The notes: generated from the letters alone by a model not told the origin. 64,000 bases of DNA from Deinococcus metalli (GCF_014201805.1 NZ_JACHFK010000018.1:1-64000); one strand, 5' to 3'. Shown: positions 1 to 9,316, numbered from the stretch's first letter. Numbers and translations are program-made.

Positions 1-225
1 TTCCCGTCGCCGGACGGCCGGTGGATCGCGTTCACCTCGGCCCGGGGGGGCCAGGCGCAGGTGTGGGTGATGCGCCCGGATGGTTCCGAACGGCAACAGG
101 TCACTTCTGGCGCACCGCATAGCTTTCCGGCCTGGAGTCCGGATGGACGCGCGCTGGTGTGTACCCAGGGAACACCGACGGCGGAGGTGCCCAAGGGCCA
201 TCTTGCGGTGGTGGCCGTATCCTGA
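1..225 (+). CDS. C-terminal end of a TolB/PD40-type beta-propeller protein (partial)
   Basis: The first 74 codons are open from the window edge to a TGA at 223-225. The peptide contains two typical PD40 propeller signatures, SPDGRWIAF near its start and WSPDGRALV later, with VWVMRPDGSE between them. This is the pattern of WD40-like blades in TolB-related periplasmic or secreted proteins. The start lies outside the window, so total length, signal peptide and any fused domain are unknown. No gene follows on this strand; the next gene is convergent. Confidence 0.75.
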   Translation, partial: FPSPDGRWIAFTSARGGQAQVWVMRPDGSERQQVTSGAPHSFPAWSPDGRALVCTQGTPTAEVPKGHLAVVAVS

Positions 226-529
226 CCAGCGCGCGGATCTCCGGCCCGTACGGGATGCTGGCCAAATCCGAACGTAGGGATTAGTGCTGTGCCCTAACCT
301 ATGGGGCGAGTCGCGCGGCCCGACAAGCGTATTTCAGGGCTGTCAGACCACGGGCAGGGTCATTGCGGTGCTCTGCTGAGATGAATGGAGTCAGCACCCT
401 CTGACCTGGTCGGCCACACCAGCAACTGCTGTATCCGGCTGGGAGCGCGAACTGTGGTGACGCCACAGGGACAGATGGATGATTGGGATCACCCTGAACG
501 GGTGTGCGCCTGGCGCCTGACGGTTCACG
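226..529. other. Intergenic stretch with no supported gene
   Basis: About 300 bases lie between the end of the propeller gene and the end of the convergent fetB gene. I see no convincing coding frame, no repeat and no strong hairpin with a T-run. Confidence 0.5.
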
Positions 530-1330
530 CTAGGGCCGCCGGACCGTGTCCGTGAGGCGTTCGGTGCGGAGTCGGTCCCGATGATCGAAGAGGGACCGGA
601 AGGCCAGGTGGGTCACTGCCAGACTGCCGAGAGCTGAGCTGGCCGATAAGACGAACATGATCACGATCTGGTAGCGCACGGCGGTGCTGGGAGCCGCCCC
701 TGCGAGGATTTGTCCGGTCATCATGCCCGGCAGGCTGACCAGTCCCATGACGGCCATGCTGTTGAGCACGGGCACCATGCCTGTCCGGACAGCCGCCGTG
801 ATGGCGCGGTGCGCGGCCTCTGCCCGTGACGCGCCCATGGCCAGCAGGCCTTCGATCTCGCCCCGGTGCGTGATGACGTCGGATGTAAAACGGTCAAGGG
901 AGAGGGACACGCCGGTCAAGGTGTTGCCCAGCACCATGCCGAGGATGGGCACGGCGTACTGGGCCGTGAACCACGGATGAATCTGGAGGATCCCGGACAG
1001 CGTCAGACCCGTCAGCAGGAATGAACTTCCGAACACGGCCAGAAAGCTGTCGAGGTACACGCCTGGGTAGCGCCTGGGGGAGCGGCTGACGGCGGCGTGT
1101 CCAGCCAGCACTGTCATGATCAACCCGATTCCGATGACCGGGACCGGGTGCTCAAGGGCGAACACCCAACCGAGGATCAGCCCGACAAGCAGCAGCTGCA
1201 CGGTCATGCGGAGGCTGGCCATGATGATATCGCGCTCCAGACCCAGCCGCAGCCGCCACGACAGGATGACGCTGATCAGCATCAGGAGCGTTGCCAGGAG
1301 GAGCTGCAGCGGGCTGATCGGAACGCTCAT
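530..1330 (-). CDS. fetB: FetB-type ABC transporter permease (UPF0014/YbbM family)
   Basis: A 266-residue integral membrane protein with about seven hydrophobic segments, matching the length and the N-terminal pattern (SWRLRLGLERDIIMASLRMTV, shown only in part: RLGLERDI) of the UPF0014/FetB family. FetB pairs with the ATPase FetA; in E. coli the pair exports iron and protects against oxidative stress. Its start overlaps the end of fetA by 4 bp (ATGA), indicating translational coupling. It is the last gene of a leftward run starting at the fluoride riboswitch near 3.8 kb. The actual substrate here is not shown by sequence; linkage to crcB raises the possibility of a role in fluoride stress. 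Confidence 0.85.
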   Translation of the reverse strand: MSVPISPLQLLLATLLMLISVILSWRLRLGLERDIIMASLRMTVQLLLVGLILGWVFALEHPVPVIGIGLIMTVLAGHAAVSRSPRRYPGVYLDSFLAVFGSSFLLTGLTLSGILQIHPWFTAQYAVPILGMVLGNTLTGVSLSLDRFTSDVITHRGEIEGLLAMGASRAEAAHRAITAAVRTGMVPVLNSMAVMGLVSLPGMMTGQILAGAAPSTAVRYQIVIMFVLSASSALGSLAVTHLAFRSLFDHRDRLRTERLTDTVRRP

Positions 1331-1965
1331 CCTGGCACCACCGGCAGCAAACGGGTCGCCACCCGTGCCCGCTGGACGGGATCGTGGGTCACCCAGATCA
1401 CTGCCCGTTCCGGCCCGTCAATGAGCCACTGTGCCAGGAGCGCTTCGGCAGCGTGGGTGGTTTCGGGATCGAGCGACGCGGTGGCTTCGTCCAGCAACAG
1501 CAGCGCCGGGTTGAGGAGCAGCGCCCGGACGAGGGCAAGCACCTGCCCCTCCCCACCCGAGAGGGTGGAGGCATTCAGCTGCAGGAGGTCGGGTCGGTGT
1601 AACGCAGTCAGCCAGCGCGCCGCAGCGTCCTGTTCAAAGCGCCGCGCAGCGTGAACCTTGAACTGGAAGGGCCGCTTCAGTTCATCCAGCACTGTTCCCG
1701 TGCCGACGAATGGGCGTTGGGGAAGGTACATCACCTGTGACCGGTATGCTGGCATCGCCCACTGCGCCTGCGGCCGTCCGGCCAGCGTGATCTCGCCCGT
1801 CTCCAGCGGGTCGAGACCGGCCAGGGTCCGCAGCAGCAGGGTCTTCCCGCTCCCGGAAGGTCCAGTGACCGCGACCCGGTCGCCCGGGTTGACGGTGAGC
1901 TCCACGCCTGACCAGACGACGCGATCAGCGACGGTTCGCCGCAGATCAGTGGCGCTCAGCAGCAC
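1327..1965 (-). CDS. fetA: FetA-type ABC transporter ATP-binding protein
   Basis: A 212-residue single nucleotide-binding domain. Walker A GPSGSGKT is at residues 35-42, a Q-loop (YLPQRP) near 80, the signature LSGGEGQ near 134, Walker B LLLLDEA near 156 with the following D-loop SLD, and a switch histidine in WVTHD near the end. It lacks membrane segments and would power the FetB permease encoded immediately downstream with a 4-bp overlap. Its start lies inside the end of the upstream PAP2 gene (20-bp overlap), so translation of fetA may depend on ribosomes reading that gene, which carries an internal stop. Confidence 0.87.
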   Translation of the reverse strand: MLLSATDLRRTVADRVVWSGVELTVNPGDRVAVTGPSGSGKTLLLRTLAGLDPLETGEITLAGRPQAQWAMPAYRSQVMYLPQRPFVGTGTVLDELKRPFQFKVHAARRFEQDAAARWLTALHRPDLLQLNASTLSGGEGQVLALVRALLLNPALLLLDEATASLDPETTHAAEALLAQWLIDGPERAVIWVTHDPVQRARVATRLLPVVPG

Positions 1966-2680
1966 GACGCTTCTCGAGTTGGTTCAGTGGATGGCGGCGG
2001 AACAGAATCTGGAACGCTGCAGTCGTCCAGAGCACGCCCACAGCCCACGCCGCCACCACGTCCGACGGGTAGTGCACGCCCAAGTACATCCTGGAGAGGC
2101 CGACCAGCAGGGTGCAGACGCTGCCCACGACCACCGCTGGCTAGCGGTAGCGGGTGGGCCAGGCCAGCAGCACCAGGGCCAGAAAAAAGCTGATGGTGGT
2201 GATGGAATGCCCACTCGGGAAACCGTAGTCCGTCTCTGGGGCCGGCGAGATCCACAGGTGTGGCCGGACGCGGCGGAACAGAACCTTGATGGTCAGCATG
2301 AGGGCGCCGGAGCCCGCAACGGCCAGCAGGATGAAAACGGCCCAGCGGTGGTGACGACGGAACCAGAACAGCGTACACACGGCCAGTGTGATGAACGGCA
2401 GGCTGGACAGCCCAGCAACGGTCGTGATGAACACCATCACCCTGTCCAGGGCGGGGGTGGCGAAGCGGTGGATGAACAGGAGGGTGGGGACATCGAAACT
2501 GAAGCCGCCCTCGGACCACACTTCCTGCGCTGTCTTCGCGAAGATGGCCAGGGGCAACAGGACGAGCAGCAGGGCCAGCAGCAGTGTGGGAAGGCGTGAC
2601 GTGATGGCATTGGGGAACATACGGATCAGCGGACTCCTGACGAAACGAAGAAGGATCGGAGGACGTAAGCGGCAGACCAT
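1946..2680 (-). pseudogene. PAP2-family membrane phosphatase interrupted by an in-frame TAG
   Basis: The frame from 2680 encodes a PAP2/undecaprenyl-pyrophosphatase-like membrane protein: KVLFRRVRP (motif 1) and FPSGHS (motif 2) are present, then a TAG at 2143-2141 ends it after 179 residues. The same frame continues immediately with SRMYLGVHYPSDVV, the exact motif 3 of the family, and runs to 1946. So one point change, not a frameshift, splits a full-length gene; without the stop it would be about 244 residues with all catalytic motifs. An alternative start is the ATG at MFPNAIT (about 20 codons in). It sits 18 bp after a DUF190 gene and overlaps fetA. A sequencing error cannot be excluded. 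Confidence 0.8.
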
Positions 2681-2698
2681 CCACCGCCGGACCGGGGT

Positions 2699-3031
2699 TC
2701 AGGGTGTGGCTGAGGACACCTCGACTGGCCGCTCAAGCACCACCTCACGGTCAGGTAGACCACGTGCCTGCAGGTTGCTCAATAGCGCCTGCAGGGTGGT
2801 CAGCGGCGCCAGCACCTGAACGGTCACGGGCATCCGGTCCGGTTTGACCTCCAGCAGCAGCAGATCCACCACCACGCCATGGCGTCCGAAGCCGGCGATC
2901 CCCGGACGCGAGCTGGCCCGCAACGCATTCAGTGTGCGGGCCACCTCGAGAATCGTCTCAGAGGCTGGCCGGCCCTCCATCCGGTCGCCGACGAGAAGAT
3001 AGATACGCAGCACGGCCAACGTCGCCGTCAC
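2699..3031 (-). CDS. DUF190-family protein (second copy)
   Basis: A 110-residue protein with the DUF190 pattern: an N-terminal strand ending in LRIYLLVGD, a central GIAGFGRHG loop, and VVVDLLLLEV followed by a PVTVQV strand. DUF190 proteins are PII-like small cytoplasmic proteins that are often encoded beside crcB fluoride channels; their biochemical role is not established. Its start overlaps the preceding DUF190 gene by 4 bp. Two adjacent but diverged copies suggest a heteromeric complex or duplication within the fluoride operon. Confidence 0.82.
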   Translation of the reverse strand: MTATLAVLRIYLLVGDRMEGRPASETILEVARTLNALRASSRPGIAGFGRHGVVVDLLLLEVKPDRMPVTVQVLAPLTTLQALLSNLQARGLPDREVVLERPVEVSSATP

Positions 3032-3357
3032 GGCGTTCTCTGAAGCGTTTGTACATGTTGCGTGGTGATCAGCGTGGACGCGGGGAGCTCCGGCGTGACC
3101 CCACTCAGGAAAGAGTCGATGGCGGCGGCCTCGTCAACCAGTTCAACAATGACCGGCAGGTTCTGGGCGAAGTGGAACAGCGCGGCCCGGCGCAGAACGC
3201 CGTCAGGGCCGAAGCCGAGGCTGCCCTGGGTGACCGTGGCTCCGCGCAGCCCCGCCGCTTTCGCGCGCTGAAGCAGCCAGTCAGAGGCGCTTTCGCCGTG
3301 AATATGATCGGTGGCGCCAAGATAGACCTTGAGCAGCACTGCGTCCAGCCAGGTCAT
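3028..3357 (-). CDS. DUF190-family protein (first copy)
   Basis: A 109-residue DUF190 protein: LLKVYLGATDHIHGESASD at the N-terminus is the family's first strand and loop, GATVTQGSLGFG the central glycine loop, and LPVIVELVDEAAAIDSFL the C-terminal strand-helix. It overlaps crcB by 4 bp upstream and the second DUF190 copy by 4 bp downstream, so all three are almost certainly co-translated. Function in fluoride resistance is suggested by linkage only. Confidence 0.85.
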   Translation of the reverse strand: MTWLDAVLLKVYLGATDHIHGESASDWLLQRAKAAGLRGATVTQGSLGFGPDGVLRRAALFHFAQNLPVIVELVDEAAAIDSFLSGVTPELPASTLITTQHVQTLQRTP

Positions 3358-3749
3358 CCCAGGCCTCCGATCCGCCCCGCAATCCAGCGGCCAAACAGCA
3401 CGGCGGCGTAGCCCATGAGGAGATTCCCGAAGATGTACAGCGCGCTGCGAACGCCCTCTCCGCTTCGCAAGAGCAGGTCACTTTCCCATTCGAACGTGCT
3501 GAACGTCGTGAATGCTCCGACAAAACCCGTACCGAACGCCAGCCGCAGCTCCGGACTGATCAGCCCTCGGGCATTCAGCGCGATGGTCAGACCCAGTAAG
3601 AAACTACCGACGACGTTGATCAGCAGTGTGCCGAGCGGGAAGGCTGCCCAGCTTCCCTGGGCAAGTCGGCTTTGCACCAGGGTATTGAGTGCGTAGCGGG
3701 CCAGGGCGCCGAGTGCGCCGCCGAGTGCAATTCCAATCCAGATTGGCAT
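3354..3749 (-). CDS. crcB: CrcB/Fluc fluoride channel
   Basis: A 131-residue four-helix membrane protein of the CrcB/Fluc family, which works as a dual-topology dimer that lets fluoride leave the cell. Family hallmarks are visible: GGALGALARYAL near the N-terminus, FPLGTLLINVVGSFLLG with the conserved asparagine in helix 2, and the GTGFVGAFTTFSTFEWE segment with the phenylalanine box in helix 3. The start ATG at 3749 follows a GGGAG ribosome-binding site about 5 nt upstream. A fluoride riboswitch lies about 27 bp further upstream, so expression should rise with fluoride. Confidence 0.93.
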   Translation of the reverse strand: MPIWIGIALGGALGALARYALNTLVQSRLAQGSWAAFPLGTLLINVVGSFLLGLTIALNARGLISPELRLAFGTGFVGAFTTFSTFEWESDLLLRSGEGVRSALYIFGNLLMGYAAVLFGRWIAGRIGGLG

Positions 3750-3775
3750 GCGAACTCCCGGCGTCCTGAGAAAGA

Positions 3776-3829
3776 AGTAGGCATAATCAGCTGGACGCTG
3801 GGCGGTTCGAGGTGCATGCCATCACCTGG
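3776..3829 (-). promoter_or_regulatory. Fluoride (crcB) riboswitch aptamer
   Basis: Read on the minus strand, the sequence holds the fluoride aptamer in order: AGGTG-ATGGCATG-CACCT (stem-loop), then AACCGCC, a short CAGC/GCTG stem, and GCTGATTATGCCTAC. The loop GGCAT pairs perfectly with the 3' ATGCC, forming the family's pseudoknot. It precedes crcB by about 27 bp, and the intervening segment contains the gene's GGGAG ribosome site, consistent with control of translation or of a nearby terminator. It probably controls the whole leftward run to fetB. Confidence 0.9.
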
Positions 3830-3848
3830 TCATTGAGCATAGCAGTTC

Positions 3849-4841
3849 TTATTCCCCGCTGGCGGCCACGCCCGAGCCGGACTCGGGCAGCGGCTGGGGG
3901 CTGAGGAGTTCGTTGGCCCGCACGAAGGCCTCCATGAAGCGCGGCTCGATCTGGGTCTGGGTGCGGTACGCCCGCACCGCCTCCAGCTTGTGCTCACGCT
4001 GCTCGTCTGTCAGGTCCACCCGCGTCCACGGCAGCCGGGTCGCCAGCGGCGGCACCGTCAGCGGCAGCTCGGCATGCAGGCCCTTGGGCACCGGCCATTC
4101 CAGCCCGCCGTGCACCACCCAGAAGTGCAGCCGGTCCGCCTGCCCGCGCCGGCTCATGAGTTGCAGGGCGATGTACGACAGGGTGTGGTGATCGGTGTGG
4201 AAATCCTGCGGGGCGGGGGCCAACACCAAGTCAGGCTGCACCCTGTCCAGCACCCGCGTGATATCGGCCTCCAGCGCCTCACCGGTAAAGGGCGCGCCGG
4301 GCGTCAGGGCGCCCGTCACGTACACCGCGTCGGCGCGGGTGCGTGGCGCGGTGTAGGGCTGGGTGAAGTTGGTGGTGAACAGCCGGAACAGCCCGCCGTC
4401 CGGGTAGCCCAGCATGTAGGTGCGCTGCGCCGGCACCCCCAGTACGGCGGCGGCCCGGCGGGCCTCGCCCACGCGGGTGTTGCCCAGGGCGCGCATGTTC
4501 TGCGGACCGGGCTTCAGGGTGCGCTCGGTCAGGGCAGCGTCGAACTCGAAGCCGTCGCCGGCCGTCATCCACGCGATGGACACCTGCGCGCCGGCGGCCT
4601 GGGCCTGCTGGAGCAGGCCCGCACAGCACAGCGTCTCGTCGTCGGGGTGGGGCGAGAGCATCAGCACGCGCTGCCCGGCGCGGAACGGCGCGGCGGCCGG
4701 CAGGGCGGCGACCCGCTCGCCGCTGCGGTCAAAGAGGCGGCCCACGACCGGCGAGTTGATCCACACGGCCAGCGCCAGCAGGCCCAGCACCACGAGGACG
4801 ATCCAGAGGCGGGGGCGGTGGCGAGCGGACAGTCGGGTCAT
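3849..4841 (-). CDS. PIG-L/LmbE-family deacetylase with N-terminal membrane anchor
   Basis: A 330-residue protein. Residues 10-30 form a single hydrophobic segment, followed by a PIG-L domain with the metal-binding motif PHPDDE at 64-69 and a later DFHTDHH motif that supplies further zinc ligands. Family members hydrolyse N-acetyl groups from N-acetylglucosaminyl substrates; here the anchored domain probably acts outside the cytoplasm on a sugar polymer or glycolipid. The start at 4841 was chosen because TACAGT lies 7 nt upstream, fitting a leaderless promoter, and because a longer frame would run into the divergent gene. It is divergent from a polysaccharide deacetylase, which fits joint cell-surface sugar processing. 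Confidence 0.8.
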   Translation of the reverse strand: MTRLSARHRPRLWIVLVVLGLLALAVWINSPVVGRLFDRSGERVAALPAAAPFRAGQRVLMLSPHPDDETLCCAGLLQQAQAAGAQVSIAWMTAGDGFEFDAALTERTLKPGPQNMRALGNTRVGEARRAAAVLGVPAQRTYMLGYPDGGLFRLFTTNFTQPYTAPRTRADAVYVTGALTPGAPFTGEALEADITRVLDRVQPDLVLAPAPQDFHTDHHTLSYIALQLMSRRGQADRLHFWVVHGGLEWPVPKGLHAELPLTVPPLATRLPWTRVDLTDEQREHKLEAVRAYRTQTQIEPRFMEAFVRANELLSPQPLPESGSGVAASGE

Positions 4842-4973
4842 CGGGCCCACTGTAAGCGACGGGAAAAGCAGATGACACTCCATTTTACGGTGCCCTTCGT
4901 CGGCGCCGCTCCCTAAACGCGGCGTGCGGCCCGGGCTCATCCCAAGCCGGTGGGAGCTCCCTACTGTCGAGTC

Positions 4974-6200
4974 GTGCGATCCCTTCTGCTCACCACGCTC
5001 CTTCTCGTCTCCACTGCCGGTGCGCAGACAGGTACGGCGCCGGTGCCTAAGGTGCAGACGCCCCCAGCGAACAGCGGCAGTGTGCCGGGCGAAGTTCAGC
5101 CGGTGGCGCCCGGCGCACGCCAGGCAGAGGCGCTGCCGCAACTGACCCTGACGCCAGCGCTTCCCGAGCTTGAGCGGCTGGACTACCGGGGGAATGGATT
5201 CATTGAGGTCGCGCACGGCATCGTGCTCCTTCCGTCAGGCGAGCAGGGACTCGCCCGTCGCCGCCAAGTGGCGCTGGACGTGGCCAGCCGAGCCCTGACT
5301 GCCCGGCCTGAACTGAACGAAGTCGACGTGAGTGTGTATGACCGGGACTCGTATGGGGGTTTTGGTGGTCCGCTGCCGCTCTTCACTGCGTCTGTGCCGC
5401 GCGCACGACTGGCCGAGTTCCAGGCCTACGTGCAGGGTCAGGGTACGTACGACCGGGCGTATGAGGGCGGCGCGCCCGCCACCACGTCCCCAACGGTGAT
5501 TGCACGGGTGCGCGAGGACGCCCTGACATTCTTCGGCAGTTCCGCCGACCGACTTCGCCAGCGCCTGACGCAAAGCGTGTCCCAGTCCCGCGGGGGCGAG
5601 CGCGACGGTCTGCTCTTCCGGGGGCCGACGGATCGGCGCGTGGCGGCACTGACCTTCGACGACGCGCCCCATCCCCTGTACGAGCCCCTGCTGCTGGACC
5701 TGCTGCGCCGTGCAGATGTGAGGGCGACCCTGTTCGTGATCGGGCGCAACGCGGTCGCGTACCCGTACTTCGTGCGCGATATGGTCGAGCAAGGCCATGA
5801 GGTCGGCAACCACACCTACCATCACGTTCGGTTGCCCGGGTTGAGTCCAGCGCAAGTCCAGGCTGAACTCGCGCAGGCCAACGCCGCCATCTCGGCTGTG
5901 ACCGGGCAGGCCGTACGCTATTTCCGGCCGCCCGGGGGCGATTACTCATCCCTGACCCTTCAGGTGGCCCGTCAGGAGGGGCTGACCACGACCTTCTGGA
6001 CAGATGATCCGGGAGACTTCGACAACCCGGGTGACGCCGTGATCGAGTCGCGCCTGGTGTCTCATCTCCGACCTGGCGGCATTGTGCTGCTCCACGACAA
6101 TGCGCCTGAGGCCATCGACGTGCTGCGTGAGTTCCTGCGTGTGGCGCGGGAGCGTGGAGTCACTCTAACGACCGTGAGCCAGATGGTCGCGCCGCGCTGA
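4974..6200 (+). CDS. Secreted polysaccharide deacetylase (NodB domain)
   Basis: A protein of about 408 residues starting with a clear signal peptide (MRSLLLTTLLLVSTAGAQ). The C-terminal NodB domain spans roughly 220-405: TFDDAPH near 227 (catalytic base and metal Asp), GNHTYHH near 279 (zinc histidines), RPPGGDYS, the FWTDDPGDF segment and IVLLHDN. Such enzymes remove N- or O-acetyl groups from chitooligosaccharide, peptidoglycan or exopolysaccharide. The GTG at 4974 is preferred over the GTG at 4950 because TACTGT ends 6 nt before it (leaderless pattern) and the signal peptide then begins at residue 1. The 200-residue N-terminal region is not recognised. Confidence 0.85.
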   Translation: MRSLLLTTLLLVSTAGAQTGTAPVPKVQTPPANSGSVPGEVQPVAPGARQAEALPQLTLTPALPELERLDYRGNGFIEVAHGIVLLPSGEQGLARRRQVALDVASRALTARPELNEVDVSVYDRDSYGGFGGPLPLFTASVPRARLAEFQAYVQGQGTYDRAYEGGAPATTSPTVIARVREDALTFFGSSADRLRQRLTQSVSQSRGGERDGLLFRGPTDRRVAALTFDDAPHPLYEPLLLDLLRRADVRATLFVIGRNAVAYPYFVRDMVEQGHEVGNHTYHHVRLPGLSPAQVQAELAQANAAISAVTGQAVRYFRPPGGDYSSLTLQVARQEGLTTTFWTDDPGDFDNPGDAVIESRLVSHLRPGGIVLLHDNAPEAIDVLREFLRVARERGVTLTTVSQMVAPR

Positions 6201-6280
6201 GTGGCCGGATATTTCACGCAGTTATCAGAACTGATGGACGAAGACAAGATGGTCGCCAAGGGGCCAAGCTATTGCGGCTC

Positions 6281-6886
6281 CTACGGATAAACCAGACCTG
6301 CCCGCAGGGCATAGACCGCCGCCTGCGTACGGTTGTGCACGCGCAGGCGACCAAAGGTTCTGGTGAGCTGATTACGCACCGTCTTCTCCGAGACGTGCAG
6401 TTGCGCGGCGATCTGTCGGTTGCTCAGGCCACCGGCAAGCAGCGTCAGCAGGGCGCGGTCTCCCTCGCCCAGCGCGGGAGCGGTACAGGTGGGCGGCAGA
6501 GGGGCCGGGGGACCTGCCGGAGAGAAGTCTCCCCGATGCACAGCCCGGATCAAGGTGGCGAGCGCCCGCAGGTCGGCCGTCTTGGGCAGGCACACTTGAT
6601 ACCGCCCCGGCGCGGCTCCCAGATCGTCCGTGAGCGCGATGACCCGGCTGCGCGGCGCGGCGCTCAGGAGGGCACCCAAGAGGGACGGTTCCGGCCCGGC
6701 CACGCCGCCAGGATCCAGCAGGATCACGTCAGGGCGCAGGTTCGCCGCGTACCGCACGCCTGCCGGGCCATCTGCCACGTCGGCGACCACCTGGAAGCCC
6801 GCAGACGACAGGGCGCGCCGCAACCCCTGGCGCAGCAGGGTCTGGCGGGCCAGGATCATCACGCGTGCTGTAGAGGAAGGAGACAT
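6281..6886 (-). CDS. LuxR/NarL-type response regulator
   Basis: A 201-residue protein with an N-terminal receiver-like domain (VMILARQTLLRQGLRRAL; DVILLDPGG gives the phosphoacceptor-position Asp) and a C-terminal LuxR HTH (LTLLAGGLSNRQIAAQLHVSEKTVRNQLTRTF). The acidic pocket near the N-terminus is poor (no DD pair), so phosphorylation may be absent or atypical. No partner kinase is encoded beside it. It is the last gene of a leftward run starting with the sulfite exporter, 12 bp after a small unknown gene. GGGAG stands before the ATG. A role in controlling sulfite metabolism is inferred from position only. Confidence 0.8.
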   Translation of the reverse strand: MSPSSTARVMILARQTLLRQGLRRALSSAGFQVVADVADGPAGVRYAANLRPDVILLDPGGVAGPEPSLLGALLSAAPRSRVIALTDDLGAAPGRYQVCLPKTADLRALATLIRAVHRGDFSPAGPPAPLPPTCTAPALGEGDRALLTLLAGGLSNRQIAAQLHVSEKTVRNQLTRTFGRLRVHNRTQAAVYALRAGLVYP

Positions 6887-6898
6887 GCGGCGCTCCCT

Positions 6899-7327
6899 TC
6901 ACTCTTCCGGATCCGGGCAGAACGACTCAGTGAGCAGCGGCCCGTAGTAGTGAATGAAATGGCCGCCGTACCTGCGCAGCAGGTGACACATGCGCCGCGC
7001 CTGCGCTTCGTGATGCACGTGAACCACCAGCAGGACGTGTCCACTGGACAATTCCAGCTCGTAGAGCCGGGCGTGCTCGTACTCGTCCGTGAGCTTCTGG
7101 ACGCTACGGCGCAAGCGGGCGAGCAGGCCGTGCCGCTCCCCGCTGAAGTCGAGTCGCGCCTCACCAGTTTCGCCGATCAGGAGTTCCAGGTCGTGCTCAT
7201 CCAGGTGCTCCCGCTCCAGCAGGGCGTGCAGGGCCGCCTGCGCGTGGTCGAGGTCATCCAGCACGGCGATCAGGTGGTTGGCGAACGAGGCCAGCATCCG
7301 GGGGCGGTGAGGGGTGATGTCGGTCAT
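6899..7327 (-). CDS. Unrecognised 142-residue protein in the sulfite operon
   Basis: I do not recognise this family. The protein is mostly helical by composition, rich in Leu, His and Arg, with a C-terminal region containing VLLVVHVHHEAQARRMCHLLRRYGGHFIHYYG. Histidine pairs (VHVHH, FIHYYG) and one cysteine could bind metal or haem but no known motif is evident. The start at 7327 has a strong ribosome site (AGGAGG about 8 nt upstream). It lies between the cytochrome c gene (55 bp gap) and the LuxR-type regulator (12 bp gap), so it is probably co-transcribed with them. Confidence 0.65.
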   Translation of the reverse strand: MTDITPHRPRMLASFANHLIAVLDDLDHAQAALHALLEREHLDEHDLELLIGETGEARLDFSGERHGLLARLRRSVQKLTDEYEHARLYELELSSGHVLLVVHVHHEAQARRMCHLLRRYGGHFIHYYGPLLTESFCPDPEE

Positions 7328-7382
7328 GTGGGCAACCTCCTTCCAGAGTGCAGGAAGTCGGTGGGACTGTGCCGCGGTTCGG

Positions 7383-7952
<570 letters not shown>

Positions 7953-7960
7953 GCTGTTCC

Positions 7961-9253
7961 TTACCCGGCACGGCCGACGGTGACCGTCTGGCGCTCGGTG
8001 GTGTTCCACAGGTACCCGGATGGATTCCAGATGGCGTCGTCCGTCTGCGTGGCACCGCTGGCGTCCGTCGCCCGCACCGCCAGGGTGTAGGTTCCGGCGT
8101 TTTTTGGCGTCCAGGCGAAGCTCCAGGGCCGGAACGCGTATTCACCGTGGTCTTCACCCAGGTTCGCTTCCTTCCACGTCTTGCCGTCGTCCGTCGACAC
8201 CTCGACCTTCGTCACCGCGCCGCGCCCGCTCAATGCCAGGCCAGACACGGTCATCGGCAGCCCAGCGGGCACCTTCACGGTCTCATCGGGCGTCACGATG
8301 AACGACCGCACCGGCATGCTGCCCACGGGCCGGAACGTCACCGTCTTGTCTTTGACCGCCTGCGGCGTGGTTGTCCCCCGGAGATTGTCGGGCTGGAGGT
8401 AAGCGGTCGCCATCCAGAAGTTGCTGTCCTTCTCGGTCAGCAGCCGAATGAAGCTCAAGGTCTTCAGCCAGTAGGTGGCAAAGTACCCGGGCACGACCAG
8501 CCGCACCGGGAAGCCGTTGACCAGGGGCAGGGGCTGACCGTTCATGGCATACGCGACAACACACCGGTCAAGCACTGGGTCGTCCAGGTTCAGGCTCTTC
8601 TTGTACTCCGCGCCGCCGCTGCCGGGTGCGCCCGCCCCCCGATCCAGGCCCTGGAACTGCACCTGCACGCTGCCCGCCTTCACACCGGCCTTCCCCAGCA
8701 GGTCGCGCAGCCGCACCCCCGTCCAGGTGGCGCAGCCCATCGCCCCATTCCCCCACTGTCCGCCGGGACGGCGCGGCTGAAACCGGGCGCGGCTGTTCCC
8801 GGTGCACTGCATCACGGCGTTCACGGTGACCGGCTCGAACTCGCTCAGCAGCTGAGCCAGACTGAAGTCCACGCTTCGATCCACGTGGCCCTCCAGTTTT
8901 AGCCGCCAGGTGCTCAGGTCGATGCTGGCTGGGAAGATCGAGAGGTTGGAACGGATGAAGAACGCGGCGGTCGGCGTGAAGGCGCTGGCGAAGTAGGCGC
9001 GGGGTGTCTCGTAGAGCGGTGGCCGGTCGACCAGTCGGATCAGCGGCACCTTCTGCGGCAGGGTGATCAACGGCCCCAGGCCGTTCCAGGTGCTCAGGGG
9101 GCCGGGGCCGCTGAAGATCGGGGCAGCGCTGGTGGGTACGCTGCGCTGGGCCAGGGCGCTGCGGCCCAGGGCGAGGGTGGCCCCCGCTCCGCCCAGCAGG
9201 GCCAGGGCCGAGCGGCGCGAGAGCGTAGGGTGTAGGTCGGTGTCGTCGTTCAT
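7961..9253 (-). CDS. Molybdenum-dependent sulfite dehydrogenase/oxidase (SUOX family), Tat-exported
   Basis: A 430-residue enzyme. A twin-arginine signal ([12 protein letters not shown], residues 11-22) is followed by an oxidoreductase molybdopterin domain with the molybdenum-ligand cysteine at about 150 in [12 protein letters not shown], and the C-terminal Mo-co dimerisation domain (from about residue 290; [45 protein letters not shown]). It should oxidise sulfite to sulfate in the periplasmic space and hand electrons to the cytochrome encoded 8 bp downstream. A sulfite-exporter-type gene precedes it. Nitrate reductase-like relatives exist, but the SUOX architecture and cytochrome partner favour sulfite. 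Confidence 0.87.
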   Translation of the reverse strand: MNDDTDLHPTLSRRSALALLGGAGATLALGRSALAQRSVPTSAAPIFSGPGPLSTWNGLGPLITLPQKVPLIRLVDRPPLYETPRAYFASAFTPTAAFFIRSNLSIFPASIDLSTWRLKLEGHVDRSVDFSLAQLLSEFEPVTVNAVMQCTGNSRARFQPRRPGGQWGNGAMGCATWTGVRLRDLLGKAGVKAGSVQVQFQGLDRGAGAPGSGGAEYKKSLNLDDPVLDRCVVAYAMNGQPLPLVNGFPVRLVVPGYFATYWLKTLSFIRLLTEKDSNFWMATAYLQPDNLRGTTTPQAVKDKTVTFRPVGSMPVRSFIVTPDETVKVPAGLPMTVSGLALSGRGAVTKVEVSTDDGKTWKEANLGEDHGEYAFRPWSFAWTPKNAGTYTLAVRATDASGATQTDDAIWNPSGYLWNTTERQTVTVGRAG

Positions 9254-9316
9254 GTGGCCTCCAGAAGATTGAGAGCGGGGAAAGCGCGAGATGCACTGGC
9301 ATGGACGCCAAGGTGC

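Noticed and set aside
4842..5216. Upstream extension of the PIG-L protein
   Set aside because: It would overlap the divergent NodB gene and lacks a ribosome site, while TACAGT lies 7 nt before the ATG at 4841.
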